A model generated the notes under the pieces. That model saw only the letters and a program-made list of their open reading frames with translations, was not told where the DNA came from and searched no databases. Of a stretch of DNA of 64,000 nt, positions 16,381 to 25,436 are shown piece after piece. The DNA comes from Pseudomonas ceruminis (GTDB lineage Bacteria; Pseudomonadota; Gammaproteobacteria; Pseudomonadales; Pseudomonadaceae). A program made the position numbers and the translations under genes. The stretch covers positions 1 through 64,000 of the forward strand of contig NZ_BQHW01000013.1 in NCBI RefSeq assembly GCF_021602025.1, written 5' to 3'. Numbering within the stretch: the first letter of the stretch is position 1; every line of letters starts with the position of its first letter.

Positions 16381-17703
16381 ATGAATTTCGCCAAACTCGG
16401 CCTGATCGAACCTTTGCTGCGCACATTGCAGCAACTGGACTACACCACCCCGACCCCGGTGCAGGCCCAGGCCATTCCTGCGGTGCTGGCCGGCCGCGAC
16501 CTGATGGCTGCGGCCCAGACCGGCACCGGCAAAACCGCCGGCTTTGCCTTGCCTGTGCTGCAGCGCCTGGCGCTGGAAGGTGAAAAGGTCGCCAGCAATT
16601 CGATCCGCGCGCTGGTGCTGGTGCCAACCCGTGAGCTGGCCGAGCAGGTGCACAACAACGTTCGTGAGTACGCTGAAAACCTGCCGTTGAGCACCTATGC
16701 CGTTTACGGTGGGGTCAGCATCAACCCGCAGATGATGCGCCTGCGCCGTGGCGTCGACCTACTGGTGGCCACGCCGGGCCGCTTGCTCGACCTGTTCCGC
16801 CAGAATGCGGTGAAGTTCAACCAGGTCCAGACCCTGGTGCTCGACGAAGCGGACCGCATGCTCGACCTGGGCTTTGCCGAGGAGCTGCAGGCGGTGTATG
16901 CGGCGCTGCCGCGCAAACGCCAGACGCTGTTGTTCTCCGCAACCTTCTCCGACCAGATTCGCATGCTTGCAGGGTTGGCCCTGAACGACCCGCTGAGCAT
17001 TGAAGTGAGCCCGCGCAACGCCGCCGCCACCTCGGTCAAGCAGTGGCTGGTGCCGGTGGACAAAAAGCGCAAGGTCGACCTGTTCTGCCACCTGCTGCGC
17101 AAGCAGCGCTGGAAGCAGGTGCTGGTGTTCGCCAAGACCCGTAACGGGGTGGATCAGTTGGTCGAGCGGTTGCTGGCTGAGGGCGTTAACGCTGACGGCA
17201 TTCACGGTGATCGCCCGCAGGCGACGCGTCAGCGTGCGCTGGACAGTTTCAAGGCGCGTGAAATTCAAGTGCTGGTGGCCACCGACGTCGCAGCCCGCGG
17301 CCTGGACATCGACGACCTGCCGCTGGTGGTCAACCTCGACTTGCCCATCGTTGCCGAGGATTACGTGCACCGCATCGGCCGCACCGGCCGTGCCGGTAAC
17401 AAGGGCGAGGCGATCTCGCTGGTGTGTGCCGATGAAGTGCAGTTGCTGGCGAGCATCGAAACACTGACCCGCCAGACGCTGCCACGCCATGAAGAGCCGG
17501 ACTTCATCCCGGATCACCGAGTGCCGATGACCGATGCCAGCGGCCAGGTGATCAAGAAGCCGAAAAAGCCCAAGAAGCCAAAAGAGAACAGCGCCAAGCG
17601 CGGTCTTGGTCGCTGGATGGACAGCGGTGAGGAGCAGGCGCCGGTGAAGGCCGTGCGTAAAGTACCCAGCTTCAACAGCGGGCCGCGCAAACGCAAGCCC
17701 TAG
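16381..17703 (+). CDS. rhlE: DEAD-box ATP-dependent RNA helicase RhlE
   Basis: 440-residue DEAD-box helicase. Motifs occur in order: Q motif (FAKLGL...TPTPVQAQAIP), Walker A AQTGTGKT, PTRELAEQ, TPGRLLD, DEAD (VLDEADRMLDLGF), SAT, then in domain 2 FAKTRNGVDQLVERL, ATDVAARGLDIDDLP and HRIGRTGRAG. A basic tail with Lys-Pro repeats (KKPKKPKKPKE) follows, as in RhlE proteins, which work in RNA turnover and ribosome assembly. The ATG at 16381 gives the canonical MNFAKLGL start; the frame can be extended upstream but without family similarity. It converges with the flavoprotein gene. Confidence 0.93.
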   Translation: MNFAKLGLIEPLLRTLQQLDYTTPTPVQAQAIPAVLAGRDLMAAAQTGTGKTAGFALPVLQRLALEGEKVASNSIRALVLVPTRELAEQVHNNVREYAENLPLSTYAVYGGVSINPQMMRLRRGVDLLVATPGRLLDLFRQNAVKFNQVQTLVLDEADRMLDLGFAEELQAVYAALPRKRQTLLFSATFSDQIRMLAGLALNDPLSIEVSPRNAAATSVKQWLVPVDKKRKVDLFCHLLRKQRWKQVLVFAKTRNGVDQLVERLLAEGVNADGIHGDRPQATRQRALDSFKAREIQVLVATDVAARGLDIDDLPLVVNLDLPIVAEDYVHRIGRTGRAGNKGEAISLVCADEVQLLASIETLTRQTLPRHEEPDFIPDHRVPMTDASGQVIKKPKKPKKPKENSAKRGLGRWMDSGEEQAPVKAVRKVPSFNSGPRKRKP

Positions 17704-17742
17704 TAGGCAACGCCAGCGCGTGCTTTGCAGAAGCGGGCTGGG

Positions 17743-18984
17743 TCAGCCTTGAGCCTTGATCCAGGCTGAGGCAGCCCGGCCGGCGCGAAGGCCGCTGGCA
17801 AAGCACGCCGTTAGCAGATACCCCCCGGTCGGGGCTTCCCAGTCCAGCATCTCGCCGGCGCAGAACACCCCCGGCATCGCCTTTAGCATCAAGCCCTCAT
17901 CCAGCCCTTCGAAGCGCACGCCGCCGGCACTGCTGATTGCCTCGTCCAGCGGGCGGGTACGGACCAGCGTGATCGGCAGCGCCTTGATCGCCTGCGCCAG
18001 CGCGGGCATATCGGCAAAGGTCGCCTGATCGGTCAGTTCACGCAGCAGCGCCGCCTTTACCCCGTCGATGCCCAACTGGCTGTGCAGATGCTTCGCCATT
18101 GAGCGCGAGCCCCGGGGCTTGGCCAGCGCCTGGGCAATCTTGTCCACAGGCTTGTCCGGCAACAGGTCGAGCAGTACGGTCGCCTGGCCATCGCGGTTGA
18201 TGGCTTCGCGCAGGGGGGCTGACCAGGCGTACACCAGGCTGCCTTCGACACCTTGGGCAGTGAGGATGAATTCGCCCTTGCGTGGCGCCGTGCCCGGCAT
18301 GCCAAGGGCGATGTTCTTCAGCGGCGCTCCGGCGAATTTGTCCTTGAGCAATGCACTCCAGCCGGCCACTTCAAACCCGCAGTTGCTGGCTTGCAACGGT
18401 GAGATATCCACAGCGCGTTCGGCGAGCCATGGCTGCCAGGCGCCGTCGGAGCCCAGCCGTGCCCAACTGCCACCGCCGAGGGCCAGCACGACCGCATCCG
18501 CGTTTACCTGCAGTTCGCCCTGTGGATAAACCACCCGCAGCGAACCGTCGCTGTTCCAACCGACCCATCGATGCCGGTTGTGGATAACTACCCCGCTGTC
18601 GCGCAGGCGCTTGAGCCACGCACGCAGCAGTGGGGCGGCTTTCATGTCGGTGGGGAAGACCCTGCCTGAAGTGCCAACGAAGGTTTCCACACCCAGCCCG
18701 TGAATCCACTGGCGCAGGGCGTCGGCATCGAAGTCGCGGAGCAACCCGTCGATGGCATCCTGGCGCTCGGCATAGCGCGCGACGAACTGTGGATAAGGTT
18801 CGGAATGGGTAATGTTCATGCCGCCGACCCCTGCCAGCAGGAATTTGCGGCCCACCGACGGCATGGCGTCGAACAACTGCACGGCAAGGCCCGCCTGGGC
18901 CAGCGCTTCAGCAGCCATCAAACCGGCAGGGCCACCGCCGATCACGACGGCGAGGGGAGGGGAGGCGGGGCGTAGATCGGACAT
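17743..18984 (-). CDS. TIGR03862/HI0933-type FAD-dependent flavoprotein
   Basis: This 413-residue flavoprotein of the HI0933/BaiN-YhiN group has an N-terminal dinucleotide fold AVVIGGGPAGLMAAEALAQ, then VGRKFLLAGVGGMNITHSE, AVVLALGGGSWARLGSDG and the C-terminal FAD motif AGEMLDWEAPTGGYLLTACF. The length is normal. Members are cytoplasmic FAD proteins whose substrates are mostly undefined. The coding region contains three perfect TTATCCACA nonamers (on the minus strand of the box) that are reported separately. It lies between rhlE (convergent) and the HDAC-like gene, each separately transcribed. Confidence 0.85.
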   Translation of the reverse strand: MSDLRPASPPLAVVIGGGPAGLMAAEALAQAGLAVQLFDAMPSVGRKFLLAGVGGMNITHSEPYPQFVARYAERQDAIDGLLRDFDADALRQWIHGLGVETFVGTSGRVFPTDMKAAPLLRAWLKRLRDSGVVIHNRHRWVGWNSDGSLRVVYPQGELQVNADAVVLALGGGSWARLGSDGAWQPWLAERAVDISPLQASNCGFEVAGWSALLKDKFAGAPLKNIALGMPGTAPRKGEFILTAQGVEGSLVYAWSAPLREAINRDGQATVLLDLLPDKPVDKIAQALAKPRGSRSMAKHLHSQLGIDGVKAALLRELTDQATFADMPALAQAIKALPITLVRTRPLDEAISSAGGVRFEGLDEGLMLKAMPGVFCAGEMLDWEAPTGGYLLTACFASGLRAGRAASAWIKAQG

Positions 18985-19119
18985 GGGGGCGACGGGCTGT
19001 GGAAAAGACTGCGCATTCTAGCCCAGCGCGGCCTGCATAAGCACTGATCAAAAAATAATCAATGCCACGCAGCTCAGGCGGGCAAAGGGCTGCAGACTGT
19101 TTCCCGCAGGTTATCCACA
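18521..19119. other. Cluster of four perfect DnaA-box nonamers
   Basis: TTATCCACA occurs on the plus strand at 19111-19119, and its complement TGTGGATAA at 18521-18529, 18579-18587 and 18789-18797. I found only one other exact copy by eye (6755-6763). Three are inside the flavoprotein gene and the fourth lies in the gap before the HDAC-like gene. They might bind DnaA; no AT-rich unwinding element or replication gene is nearby, so an origin is not proposed. Confidence 0.45.
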
Positions 19120-19132
19120 AGCGGTTCCACAG

Positions 19133-20047
19133 TCATTGTGAACAACCCATGACCTTCGCTGCACTGTGGTGAAGGATGCCATGGCGCCGTGCCAAGGCTT
19201 CGCGGTCCTTGCTGTAGCCACCGCCGATTACGCCGACCACCGGGATATCGCGGCCCAGGCAATGGCGCATGACATGCTCGTCACGTGCGGCAAGGCCGGC
19301 ATCGGTCAGTTGCAGGTAGCCCAGGGCATCATCCTTGTGCACGTCCACGCCTGCGTCGTACAGCACCAGGTCGGGCTGATACAGCGGCAGCAGGTAATTG
19401 AGTGCGTCCTCCACCACCTTCAGGTAAGCCGCGTCGCCCATGCCCCGGGGCAGGGGGATGTCCCAGTCGCTATGGGCCTTGCGCGCCGGGAAATTCTGCT
19501 CGCAGTGCAAGGACACGGTGATGGCGTCCGGGGTGTCGTGGAGGATGCGCGCGGTACCGTCGCCCTGGTGCACGTCGCAATCGAAGATCAGCACCCGGTG
19601 CACACGCCCCGCTTCGAGCAGGTAGCGGCTGATCACTGCCAGGTCGTTGAAGATGCAGAAACCGGCCGGGTGGTCGTAGTGGGCGTGGTGCGTGCCGCCG
19701 GCCAGGTGGCAGGCCAAGCCATGCTGGAGTGCCATTTCGGCAGTCAGCAGCGAGCCGCCCACGGCGCGCACGGTGCGCCGGGCCAGGGCCTCGCTCCAGG
19801 GCAGGCCGAGGCGGCGCTGGTCCTCACGTGACAGCTCGCCATTCATGTAGCGCTCGATGTAGTCGCGATCGTGGGCCAGGGCGAGGATGTCGTTGGGGCA
19901 GATTTCCGGGCGCAGCAGCGCCTGGTCGGTGGTCAGCCCGCTGTCGACCAGGTGGTCGCGCAGCAGACGAAACTTGTCCATTGGGAAGCGGTGCTCGGGC
20001 GGGAACGCCGGGCTGTAGTCGTCGTGGTAGATCAGCGGCAACGGCAT
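19133..20047 (-). CDS. Histone-deacetylase-family (class II-like) deacetylase
   Basis: 304-residue protein of the arginase/deacetylase superfamily. Zinc and active-site residues are visible in GGTHHAHYDHPAGFCIFND (His-His pair), FDCDVHQGDGTA (Asp-x-His ligand), and LYDAGVDVHKDDALG. ATG 20047 starts the conserved MPLPLIYHDDYSPAFP; a longer frame to 20137 has no family similarity. Bacterial relatives hydrolyse acetylated polyamines, acetoin-related or acetyl-lysine substrates, and the sequence does not decide which. It lies downstream of the histidine-phosphatase gene on the same strand. Confidence 0.87.
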   Translation of the reverse strand: MPLPLIYHDDYSPAFPPEHRFPMDKFRLLRDHLVDSGLTTDQALLRPEICPNDILALAHDRDYIERYMNGELSREDQRRLGLPWSEALARRTVRAVGGSLLTAEMALQHGLACHLAGGTHHAHYDHPAGFCIFNDLAVISRYLLEAGRVHRVLIFDCDVHQGDGTARILHDTPDAITVSLHCEQNFPARKAHSDWDIPLPRGMGDAAYLKVVEDALNYLLPLYQPDLVLYDAGVDVHKDDALGYLQLTDAGLAARDEHVMRHCLGRDIPVVGVIGGGYSKDREALARRHGILHHSAAKVMGCSQ

Positions 20048-20146
20048 GGTGGGTTCGCAATCGGGGCCAGTGCTGATCTTGCCAGTTGTTGAGTGGTGGG
20101 CCAACTTCCAGACCGGTTCGCAGGCAAGGGTGCGCAACGGCCGCCG

Positions 20147-20833
20147 TTATTTACCTGCGCTCGCCAGCACCCGCTGCCAGTCCGGCTCGTTCAGCCGCCC
20201 CAGAATCCGCGCCTTGCCGTCGCCGTTGACAGACACGAACAGCGCGCTGGCATACCCGCTCTCACGCTCGCCGGCGGCCACCTGCTGCTGGCGCTGGAAG
20301 TGATCGATGCAGCCATTGTGGGTCACCAGCACCAGGTTATGCCCGGGCTGCTTGCGCGCCAGGGCCTCTTTGGCGAACTGGTTGTCACAGTTCTCCAGCC
20401 AGTCTTCGCTCGCCACGGCCTGGCCCAGGATGAAGTGCGCGGTTTGCCGGGTACGCAGTTTGGGGCTGCTGATCAGGTCGGTATTGCCCAGCCCAAGGGT
20501 ACGCAGGCCCTGGCCTACCCGTGTGGCGGCCTCGCTGCCCGCGACGGTGATGCCGGTTGCATCGTCCAGGCAGGGGCCTGGCGCGCTGTCGCAGCGCTCG
20601 GCATGGCGGATCATCACGATGACGGCGCCTTCGGCCCAGTCCTGCAACAGGCCGCTGTCACTCAACTGTTGTTCGTTGCCCAGGTCCACGATATGGGTCC
20701 TCGTTGCCAACCAGGTGCTCAACGCCGCCACCACCATGCACAGGCCAAGGGCGGCACCGAGGGCGTTGCGGGACAACCGTCGCTTGCGACGGGCGTGGAT
20801 GGCGGGGTGTCCCAGGGTGGTGCTGTGCAGCAT
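20147..20833 (-). CDS. Histidine phosphatase superfamily protein, membrane-anchored
   Basis: This 228-residue protein has an N-terminal membrane anchor (RNALGAALGLCMVVAALSTWL, about 20-40) and a phosphoglycerate-mutase-like domain. The catalytic motif is RHAE (VIMIRHAERCD) and the second histidine is in LVTHNGCIDHF. The ATG at 20833 is chosen because CGGAG lies 6 bases upstream; a longer frame to 20992 overlaps the divergent GNAT gene. It is probably periplasmic. Similar proteins include the LPS-core phosphatase PmrG/Ais group, but this substrate is only a possibility. Confidence 0.8.
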   Translation of the reverse strand: MLHSTTLGHPAIHARRKRRLSRNALGAALGLCMVVAALSTWLATRTHIVDLGNEQQLSDSGLLQDWAEGAVIVMIRHAERCDSAPGPCLDDATGITVAGSEAATRVGQGLRTLGLGNTDLISSPKLRTRQTAHFILGQAVASEDWLENCDNQFAKEALARKQPGHNLVLVTHNGCIDHFQRQQQVAAGERESGYASALFVSVNGDGKARILGRLNEPDWQRVLASAGK

Positions 20834-20981
20834 GCGTCGCTCCGATGGCAGGGCCGCGCTCTGTGCCGCGGCGGATGGCGGCATTGTCTGAAGCGGCCTG
20901 TCGGAGCCCGGTGAAGGGGGTGTGAAAATTGCATTTCGCCTACGCTGTAAACTGCAGGACGGCAAAACCGGAGTACGCCCC

Positions 20982-21554
20982 ATGACACCCATTCTTGGAC
21001 TGGAAAGCGCACGGCTGGTGCTGCGCCAATGGCAGGACGATGACCTGCGCGAATTCGCTGCGCTGTGCGCCGACCCACAGGTGATGCGCTACTTTCCAGC
21101 GCCTTTGACGCGCCTGGAGAGCGCCGCGCTGATTGGCAAAATCCGCGGGCATTTCAGTGAATACGGCTTTGGCCTGTGGGCGCTGGAGCGCAAGGACAGC
21201 GGCGCCTTCATCGGCATGACCGGCCTGCTCAACGTCAACTTCGAGGCGCCCTTTGCGCCGGCTGTGGAGATTGGCTGGCGCCTGGCCCGGCGCCACTGGG
21301 GCCTGGGCTTTGCCAGCGAGGCCGCCTGGACCTGCCTGCGCTGTGCTTTCGCCCAATTGCGCCTGGAGGAGGTGGTGTCGTTCACTACCGAGGGTAATCT
21401 GCCGTCGCAGAAAGTCATGCAGGCCATTGGCATGGTCCAGGACCTGCACGGCAGCTTTGAACACCCGCGGCTGCCCAGTGGCGACCCGCTGCGCCCCCAT
21501 GTGCTGTACCGCATCGACCGGGCGCGTTGGGAGCAGACCTTGCGCGCTGAATGA
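20982..21554 (+). CDS. GNAT-family N-acetyltransferase (RimJ/RimL-like)
   Basis: This 190-residue GNAT acetyltransferase of the RimJ/RimL subgroup shows the opening LESARLVLRQWQDDDLREFAAL, the central WALERKDSGAFIGMTGLLN, then the acetyl-CoA loop WRLARRHWGLGFASEAAWT and SFTTEGNLPSQKVMQAIGM. The ATG at 20982 starts this canonical N terminus; an earlier ATG at 20922 would add 20 residues without similarity. The acceptor may be a ribosomal protein N terminus or a small molecule. It lies 91 bases before tesB and points the same way. Confidence 0.85.
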   Translation: MTPILGLESARLVLRQWQDDDLREFAALCADPQVMRYFPAPLTRLESAALIGKIRGHFSEYGFGLWALERKDSGAFIGMTGLLNVNFEAPFAPAVEIGWRLARRHWGLGFASEAAWTCLRCAFAQLRLEEVVSFTTEGNLPSQKVMQAIGMVQDLHGSFEHPRLPSGDPLRPHVLYRIDRARWEQTLRAE

Positions 21555-21645
21555 GCGGCCATGCGCGGCGCCAATGACAAACCCTGTATCATTTGCCTTC
21601 ATGAAAGCGCCGTAGAGCTGTGATGCCTTGCTAGGAGAACCCCCG

Positions 21646-22515
21646 ATGAGTCATGTGTTGGACGACCTGGTCGACCTGTTGAGCCTCGAGTCGATCGAGG
21701 AGAACCTGTTCCGTGGACGCAGCCAGGACCTGGGCTTCCGCCAGCTGTACGGTGGCCAGGTGTTAGGGCAGTCGCTGTCGGCGGCCAGCCAGACGGTTGA
21801 AGATGCGCGCCATGTGCATTCGCTGCATGGCTACTTCCTGCGCCCGGGCGATGCCAGCCTGCCGGTAGTGTACTCGGTAGACCGGGTGCGCGATGGCGGC
21901 AGTTTCAGCACCCGGCGGGTGACGGCCATTCAGAAGGGCAAGACCATTTTCACCTGCAGTGCGTCGTTCCAGTATGACGAGGAAGGGTTCGAGCACCAGG
22001 CGCAGATGCCTGATGTGGTCGGGCCGGAAAACCTGCCTACCGAAGTCGAACTGGCCCGCGCCATGGCCGACAACCTGCCCGAGCGCATTCGCGACAAGGT
22101 GCTGTGCGCCAAGCCCATCGAGATACGCCCGGTCACCGAACGTGACCCGTTCAACCCCAAGCCCAACGACCCGGTGAAGTACGCCTGGTTCCGCGCCGAC
22201 GGCAACCTGCCGGACGTGCCAGCTTTGCACAAGTACCTGTTGGCCTACGCCTCGGACTTTGGCCTGCTGACCACCTCGCTGCTGCCCCATGGCAAATCGG
22301 TGTGGCAGCGCGACATGCAGATCGCCAGCCTCGACCACTCGCTGTGGTTCCATGGCAACCTGCGCGCCGATGACTGGCTGCTGTACGCCACCGACAGCCC
22401 GTGGGCCGGCAATGCACGTGGGTTTTGCCGGGGCAGCATCTACAACCGGGCCGGGCAACTGGTGGCATCGTCCACCCAGGAAGGTTTGATCCGCCATCGC
22501 AAGGACTGGGCATGA
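21646..22515 (+). CDS. tesB: Acyl-CoA thioesterase II
   Basis: 289-residue TesB-type double-hotdog thioesterase that hydrolyses medium- and long-chain acyl-CoA in the cytoplasm. Family features include the N-terminal EENLFRGRSQDLGFRQLYGGQVLGQ, SLHGYFLRPGDASLPVVY, GGSFSTRRVTAIQKGK and the C-terminal SLDHSLWFHGNLRADDWLLY (catalytic Asp region). ATG 21646 has AGGAG 7-8 bases upstream. Its stop overlaps the start of the HAD-hydrolase gene (ATGA), so the two are co-translated. Confidence 0.93.
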   Translation: MSHVLDDLVDLLSLESIEENLFRGRSQDLGFRQLYGGQVLGQSLSAASQTVEDARHVHSLHGYFLRPGDASLPVVYSVDRVRDGGSFSTRRVTAIQKGKTIFTCSASFQYDEEGFEHQAQMPDVVGPENLPTEVELARAMADNLPERIRDKVLCAKPIEIRPVTERDPFNPKPNDPVKYAWFRADGNLPDVPALHKYLLAYASDFGLLTTSLLPHGKSVWQRDMQIASLDHSLWFHGNLRADDWLLYATDSPWAGNARGFCRGSIYNRAGQLVASSTQEGLIRHRKDWA

Positions 22516-23102
22516 GCCTGGCCGATATCCGCAACTGGGTGTTCGACATGGACGGCACCCTCACCGTGGCGGTGCATGATTTTGCCGCCATCCGCGAGGC
22601 GCTGGAGATTCCGCCCGAGCACGACATCCTCACCCACCTGGCAGCGCTGCCGGCGGCGGAAGCAGCCGCCAAGCATGCCTGGTTGCTGGAGCATGAACGT
22701 GACCTGGCGGTAGCCTCGACGGCAGCCACCGGCGCGGTAGAGCTGGTGCGGGAGCTGGCCGGGCGTGGTTGCCGGCTGGGGATTCTTACCCGCAATGCGC
22801 GTGAGCTGGCGCATGTCACCCTGGAGGCCATCGGCCTGGCGGACTGCTTTGCGGTCGAGCACATCCTTGGCCGTGACGAGGCGGCGCCCAAGCCCAACCC
22901 CGATGGCCTCTTGAAGATCGCCAACGCCTGGGGTGTGGCGCCGAGCGAACTGGTGATGGTGGGCGACTACCGTTTTGATCTCGATTGCGGGCGAGCCGCC
23001 GGGGCGCGCACAGTGCTGGTGAACCTGCCGGATAACCCGTGGCCGGAGCTGGTGGATTGGCATGCAGCGGATTGCCGGGCGTTGCGGGCGTTGCTGGGCT
23101 GA
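22512..23102 (+). CDS. HAD-superfamily (subfamily IA) phosphatase
   Basis: This 196-residue HAD hydrolase carries all four motifs: DMDGTL (nucleophile Asp, residues about 11-16), LTRN (motif II), Lys in APKPNPDGL (motif III) and VMVGDYRFDLDCGRAAG (motif IV acidic residues). An alpha-helical cap lies between motifs I and II, placing it in the phosphoglycolate/beta-phosphoglucomutase-like group. It overlaps tesB by 4 bases, so it is in the same operon. The substrate is not evident. Confidence 0.85.
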   Translation: MSLADIRNWVFDMDGTLTVAVHDFAAIREALEIPPEHDILTHLAALPAAEAAAKHAWLLEHERDLAVASTAATGAVELVRELAGRGCRLGILTRNARELAHVTLEAIGLADCFAVEHILGRDEAAPKPNPDGLLKIANAWGVAPSELVMVGDYRFDLDCGRAAGARTVLVNLPDNPWPELVDWHAADCRALRALLG

Positions 23103-23186
23103 TTGTTCCGTTGGCAGTGCTGGCTCAATCGCGGGCAGGTACTGTCTATGCTCAACCCCAGTCTTTCCCCGAACGGAGTACCAGCC

Positions 23187-24197
23187 ATGACCCATAAAGC
23201 CATCTACGTGCAACCCGGCGGCGGCTACGACAAGGTCGAAATCGGCACCAGCAAGGCTGCTGCCCCTCAAGCCGGCGAGATCACCGTGCGCCTGCATGCC
23301 AGCTCACTCAATTACCACGACTTTGCCGTGGTCAGCGGCATGTGGGGCCCGAGCGAGCGGCGCATACCCATGGCCGATGGTGCGGGCGAGGTCACCGCAG
23401 TCGGCGCCGGGGTCACAGAGTTCAAGGTTGGCGATCACGTGGTCAGCACCTTCTTCCCGGACTGGCTTGACGGCCAGGCGCTGGTCGAAGGCTTCGCTGC
23501 GGTCCCAGGTGACGGCATCGACGGCTACGCCCGGGAGCAGGTTACCGCCCGCGCCACCGCCTTCACCCTGGCGCCCAAGGGCTACAGCCATGCCGAGGCG
23601 GCCACGCTGACCACGGCTGGGCTCACCGCCTGGCGCGCGCTGATGAGCGACGATCACCTCAAGCCCGGCGACACCGTGCTGGTGCAGGGCACTGGCGGTG
23701 TGTCGATCTTCGCCCTGCAATTTGCCAAGCAGGCAGGTGCCTCGGTGATCGCCACCTCATCCAGCGATGCCAAGCTCGAGCGCCTCAAGGCGCTGGGTGC
23801 CGACCACCTGATCAACTACAAGACCACCCCGGCCTGGGGCGAGCAGGTACGTGAGCTCACGAATAACCGCGGCGTCGATCATGTGATCGAAGTGGGTGGG
23901 CCGGCGACCCTGGAGCAATCGATGATCGCGGCCCGGATCGGCGGGCACGTGTCGTTGATCGGCATCCTCACCGGTGTTGCCGGGCAATTGCCGCTGGTTC
24001 AGGCACTGGTGCGGCAGATCCGTCTGCAGGGCGTGCTGGTGGGCAGCCGCGCGCAGCAGCAGGCGATGGTGCGGGCGATCGATGCCAATGGCCTGCGGCC
24101 TGTAGTAGACAAGCATTTCGAGCTGGAACAGATCGTCGAAGCCTTCCGCTACCAGGAGAGCAACAGGCATTTCGGCAAGATCTGCCTGACGTGGTAA
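23187..24197 (+). CDS. Zinc-type NAD(P)-dependent alcohol dehydrogenase / quinone oxidoreductase
   Basis: 336-residue medium-chain dehydrogenase/reductase. GroES-like N-terminal half (LNYHDFAVVSGMWG, PMADGAGEVTAVGAGV), then the Rossmann half with VLVQGTGGVSIFALQFAKQAGA, ATSSSDAKLERLKALGADH and GVDHVIEVGG. The cysteine and histidine ligands of the catalytic zinc are not obvious, which is closer to the zinc-less zeta-crystallin-like members. ATG 23187 has GGAG 8 bases upstream; a longer frame starting at 23103 lacks family sequence. It lies 84 bases after the HAD gene. The natural substrate is unknown. Confidence 0.85.
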   Translation: MTHKAIYVQPGGGYDKVEIGTSKAAAPQAGEITVRLHASSLNYHDFAVVSGMWGPSERRIPMADGAGEVTAVGAGVTEFKVGDHVVSTFFPDWLDGQALVEGFAAVPGDGIDGYAREQVTARATAFTLAPKGYSHAEAATLTTAGLTAWRALMSDDHLKPGDTVLVQGTGGVSIFALQFAKQAGASVIATSSSDAKLERLKALGADHLINYKTTPAWGEQVRELTNNRGVDHVIEVGGPATLEQSMIAARIGGHVSLIGILTGVAGQLPLVQALVRQIRLQGVLVGSRAQQQAMVRAIDANGLRPVVDKHFELEQIVEAFRYQESNRHFGKICLTW

Positions 24198-24320
24198 GCG
24201 GCACTGCTGTGTAACCAGGCCTTACAAGCCAATACATTTGCGCACATCGGCAGGGGGAGGCGGCTGGCTAGAATGCCCCGCTTCAGATGCGACTGATTCT
24301 CTACAAGAGGATTCCCCCCG

Positions 24321-25436
24321 ATGTGCCTTTCCTTTCTTGCCTGGCGGCGCCTGCTGCCTGCCTTGATGCTGCTGGCCTCCTGCGCCGGCTTTACGCCAAC
24401 CGCCAGCGCCGTGCAAGTGACCGATGTGCTGGGCCGCAAGGTCGAGGTCGACCATGCGCCGCAGCGTATCGTGCTCGGCGAAGGCCGGCTGTTTTTTGCC
24501 CTGGCCTTGCTCGACCGTGATAACCCCTTCCAGCGCGTCGTGGGCTGGCAGAACGATATGCGCCTGCTCGACCCGCACACCTACCAGGTGTACGCGCAGA
24601 AGTACCCGCAGATCGCCAGGTTGCCGCTGATCGGCCAGGCGTCCGAGCAGAGTGTCAGTGCCGAACAGATCCTCGCCCTCAAACCTGACCTGGCGGTGTT
24701 CAGCATCGCGGGCGAAGGCCCGACCCAGCACAGCCCGGTGGCCGACCTGTTGGAGAAGGCCGGGGTACCGGTGTTGTTCATCGACTTTCGCGTCCACCCC
24801 ATCCGCAATACGCGCGTGAGCCTGGAGGCGCTGGGCTGTTTGCTTGGCCGAGAGCCACAGGCGCAGGAGTACTTGAGCCTGTACGACCGCCATCTCCAGC
24901 ACATCACTGACGGCGTGGCCGGGCTCAAGCAGGGCGAGCGGCCCAAGGTCTTCCTCGAACTGCTGGCTGGGGTGTGGCAGGCGCCGGGGCATACCACCGG
25001 CAAGAGTGGCCTGGGCAGCGTGGTCGAAGCAGTGGGCGGGCATAACATCGGTGCCGACGTGGTGCCGGGTGCGTTGGGCGATGTGAGTGTCGAGTACGTG
25101 CTGCAAGCTGACCCGGACGTGTATATCGCCACCGGCAACCGTGCGCCTGGGGTACTGCTGGGGGCCGGGGTGTCGGCCGACACGGCGCGCCAGAGCCTGG
25201 CAAGGATCACCGCCCGCCCCGAGTTCGCCCCGCTGCGGCCGATCCGCGCCGGGCAGGCCCATGGCTTGTGGCATGACTTCTACAACTCGCCCTTCAACAT
25301 CCTGGCGGTAGAGGCCATGGCCCGCTGGATTCACCCTGAGCGCTTCAAGGATGTCGACCCGCAAGCGACCATGGCGGCGATCAACCAGATGCTGAAGGTA
25401 GGCCTGGACGGCCATTACTGGATCGACGCTCAGTGA
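24321..25436 (+). CDS. Iron-type ABC transporter substrate-binding (lipo)protein
   Basis: A FecB/FhuD-type (class III, BtuF-like) binding protein of 371 residues. The N terminus ends in a lipobox-like LASC with Cys21, so it may be a lipoprotein. Family features include VTDVLGRKVEVDHAPQRIVLG, the helix-linked SVSAEQILALKPDLAVFS, and GVPVLFIDFRVHP, with a long helix between the lobes. The stop overlaps the GTG start of the permease gene by 4 bases. The three genes form a complete importer for ferric chelate, haem or a cobalamin-like ligand. AGAGGA lies about 9 bases before the start. Confidence 0.88.
   Translation: MCLSFLAWRRLLPALMLLASCAGFTPTASAVQVTDVLGRKVEVDHAPQRIVLGEGRLFFALALLDRDNPFQRVVGWQNDMRLLDPHTYQVYAQKYPQIARLPLIGQASEQSVSAEQILALKPDLAVFSIAGEGPTQHSPVADLLEKAGVPVLFIDFRVHPIRNTRVSLEALGCLLGREPQAQEYLSLYDRHLQHITDGVAGLKQGERPKVFLELLAGVWQAPGHTTGKSGLGSVVEAVGGHNIGADVVPGALGDVSVEYVLQADPDVYIATGNRAPGVLLGAGVSADTARQSLARITARPEFAPLRPIRAGQAHGLWHDFYNSPFNILAVEAMARWIHPERFKDVDPQATMAAINQMLKVGLDGHYWIDAQ

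Noticed and set aside
18521-19119. Replication origin at the DnaA-box cluster
   Set aside because: No dnaA, dnaN or rep gene and no AT-rich unwinding element lie next to it; boxes are mostly inside a coding region.
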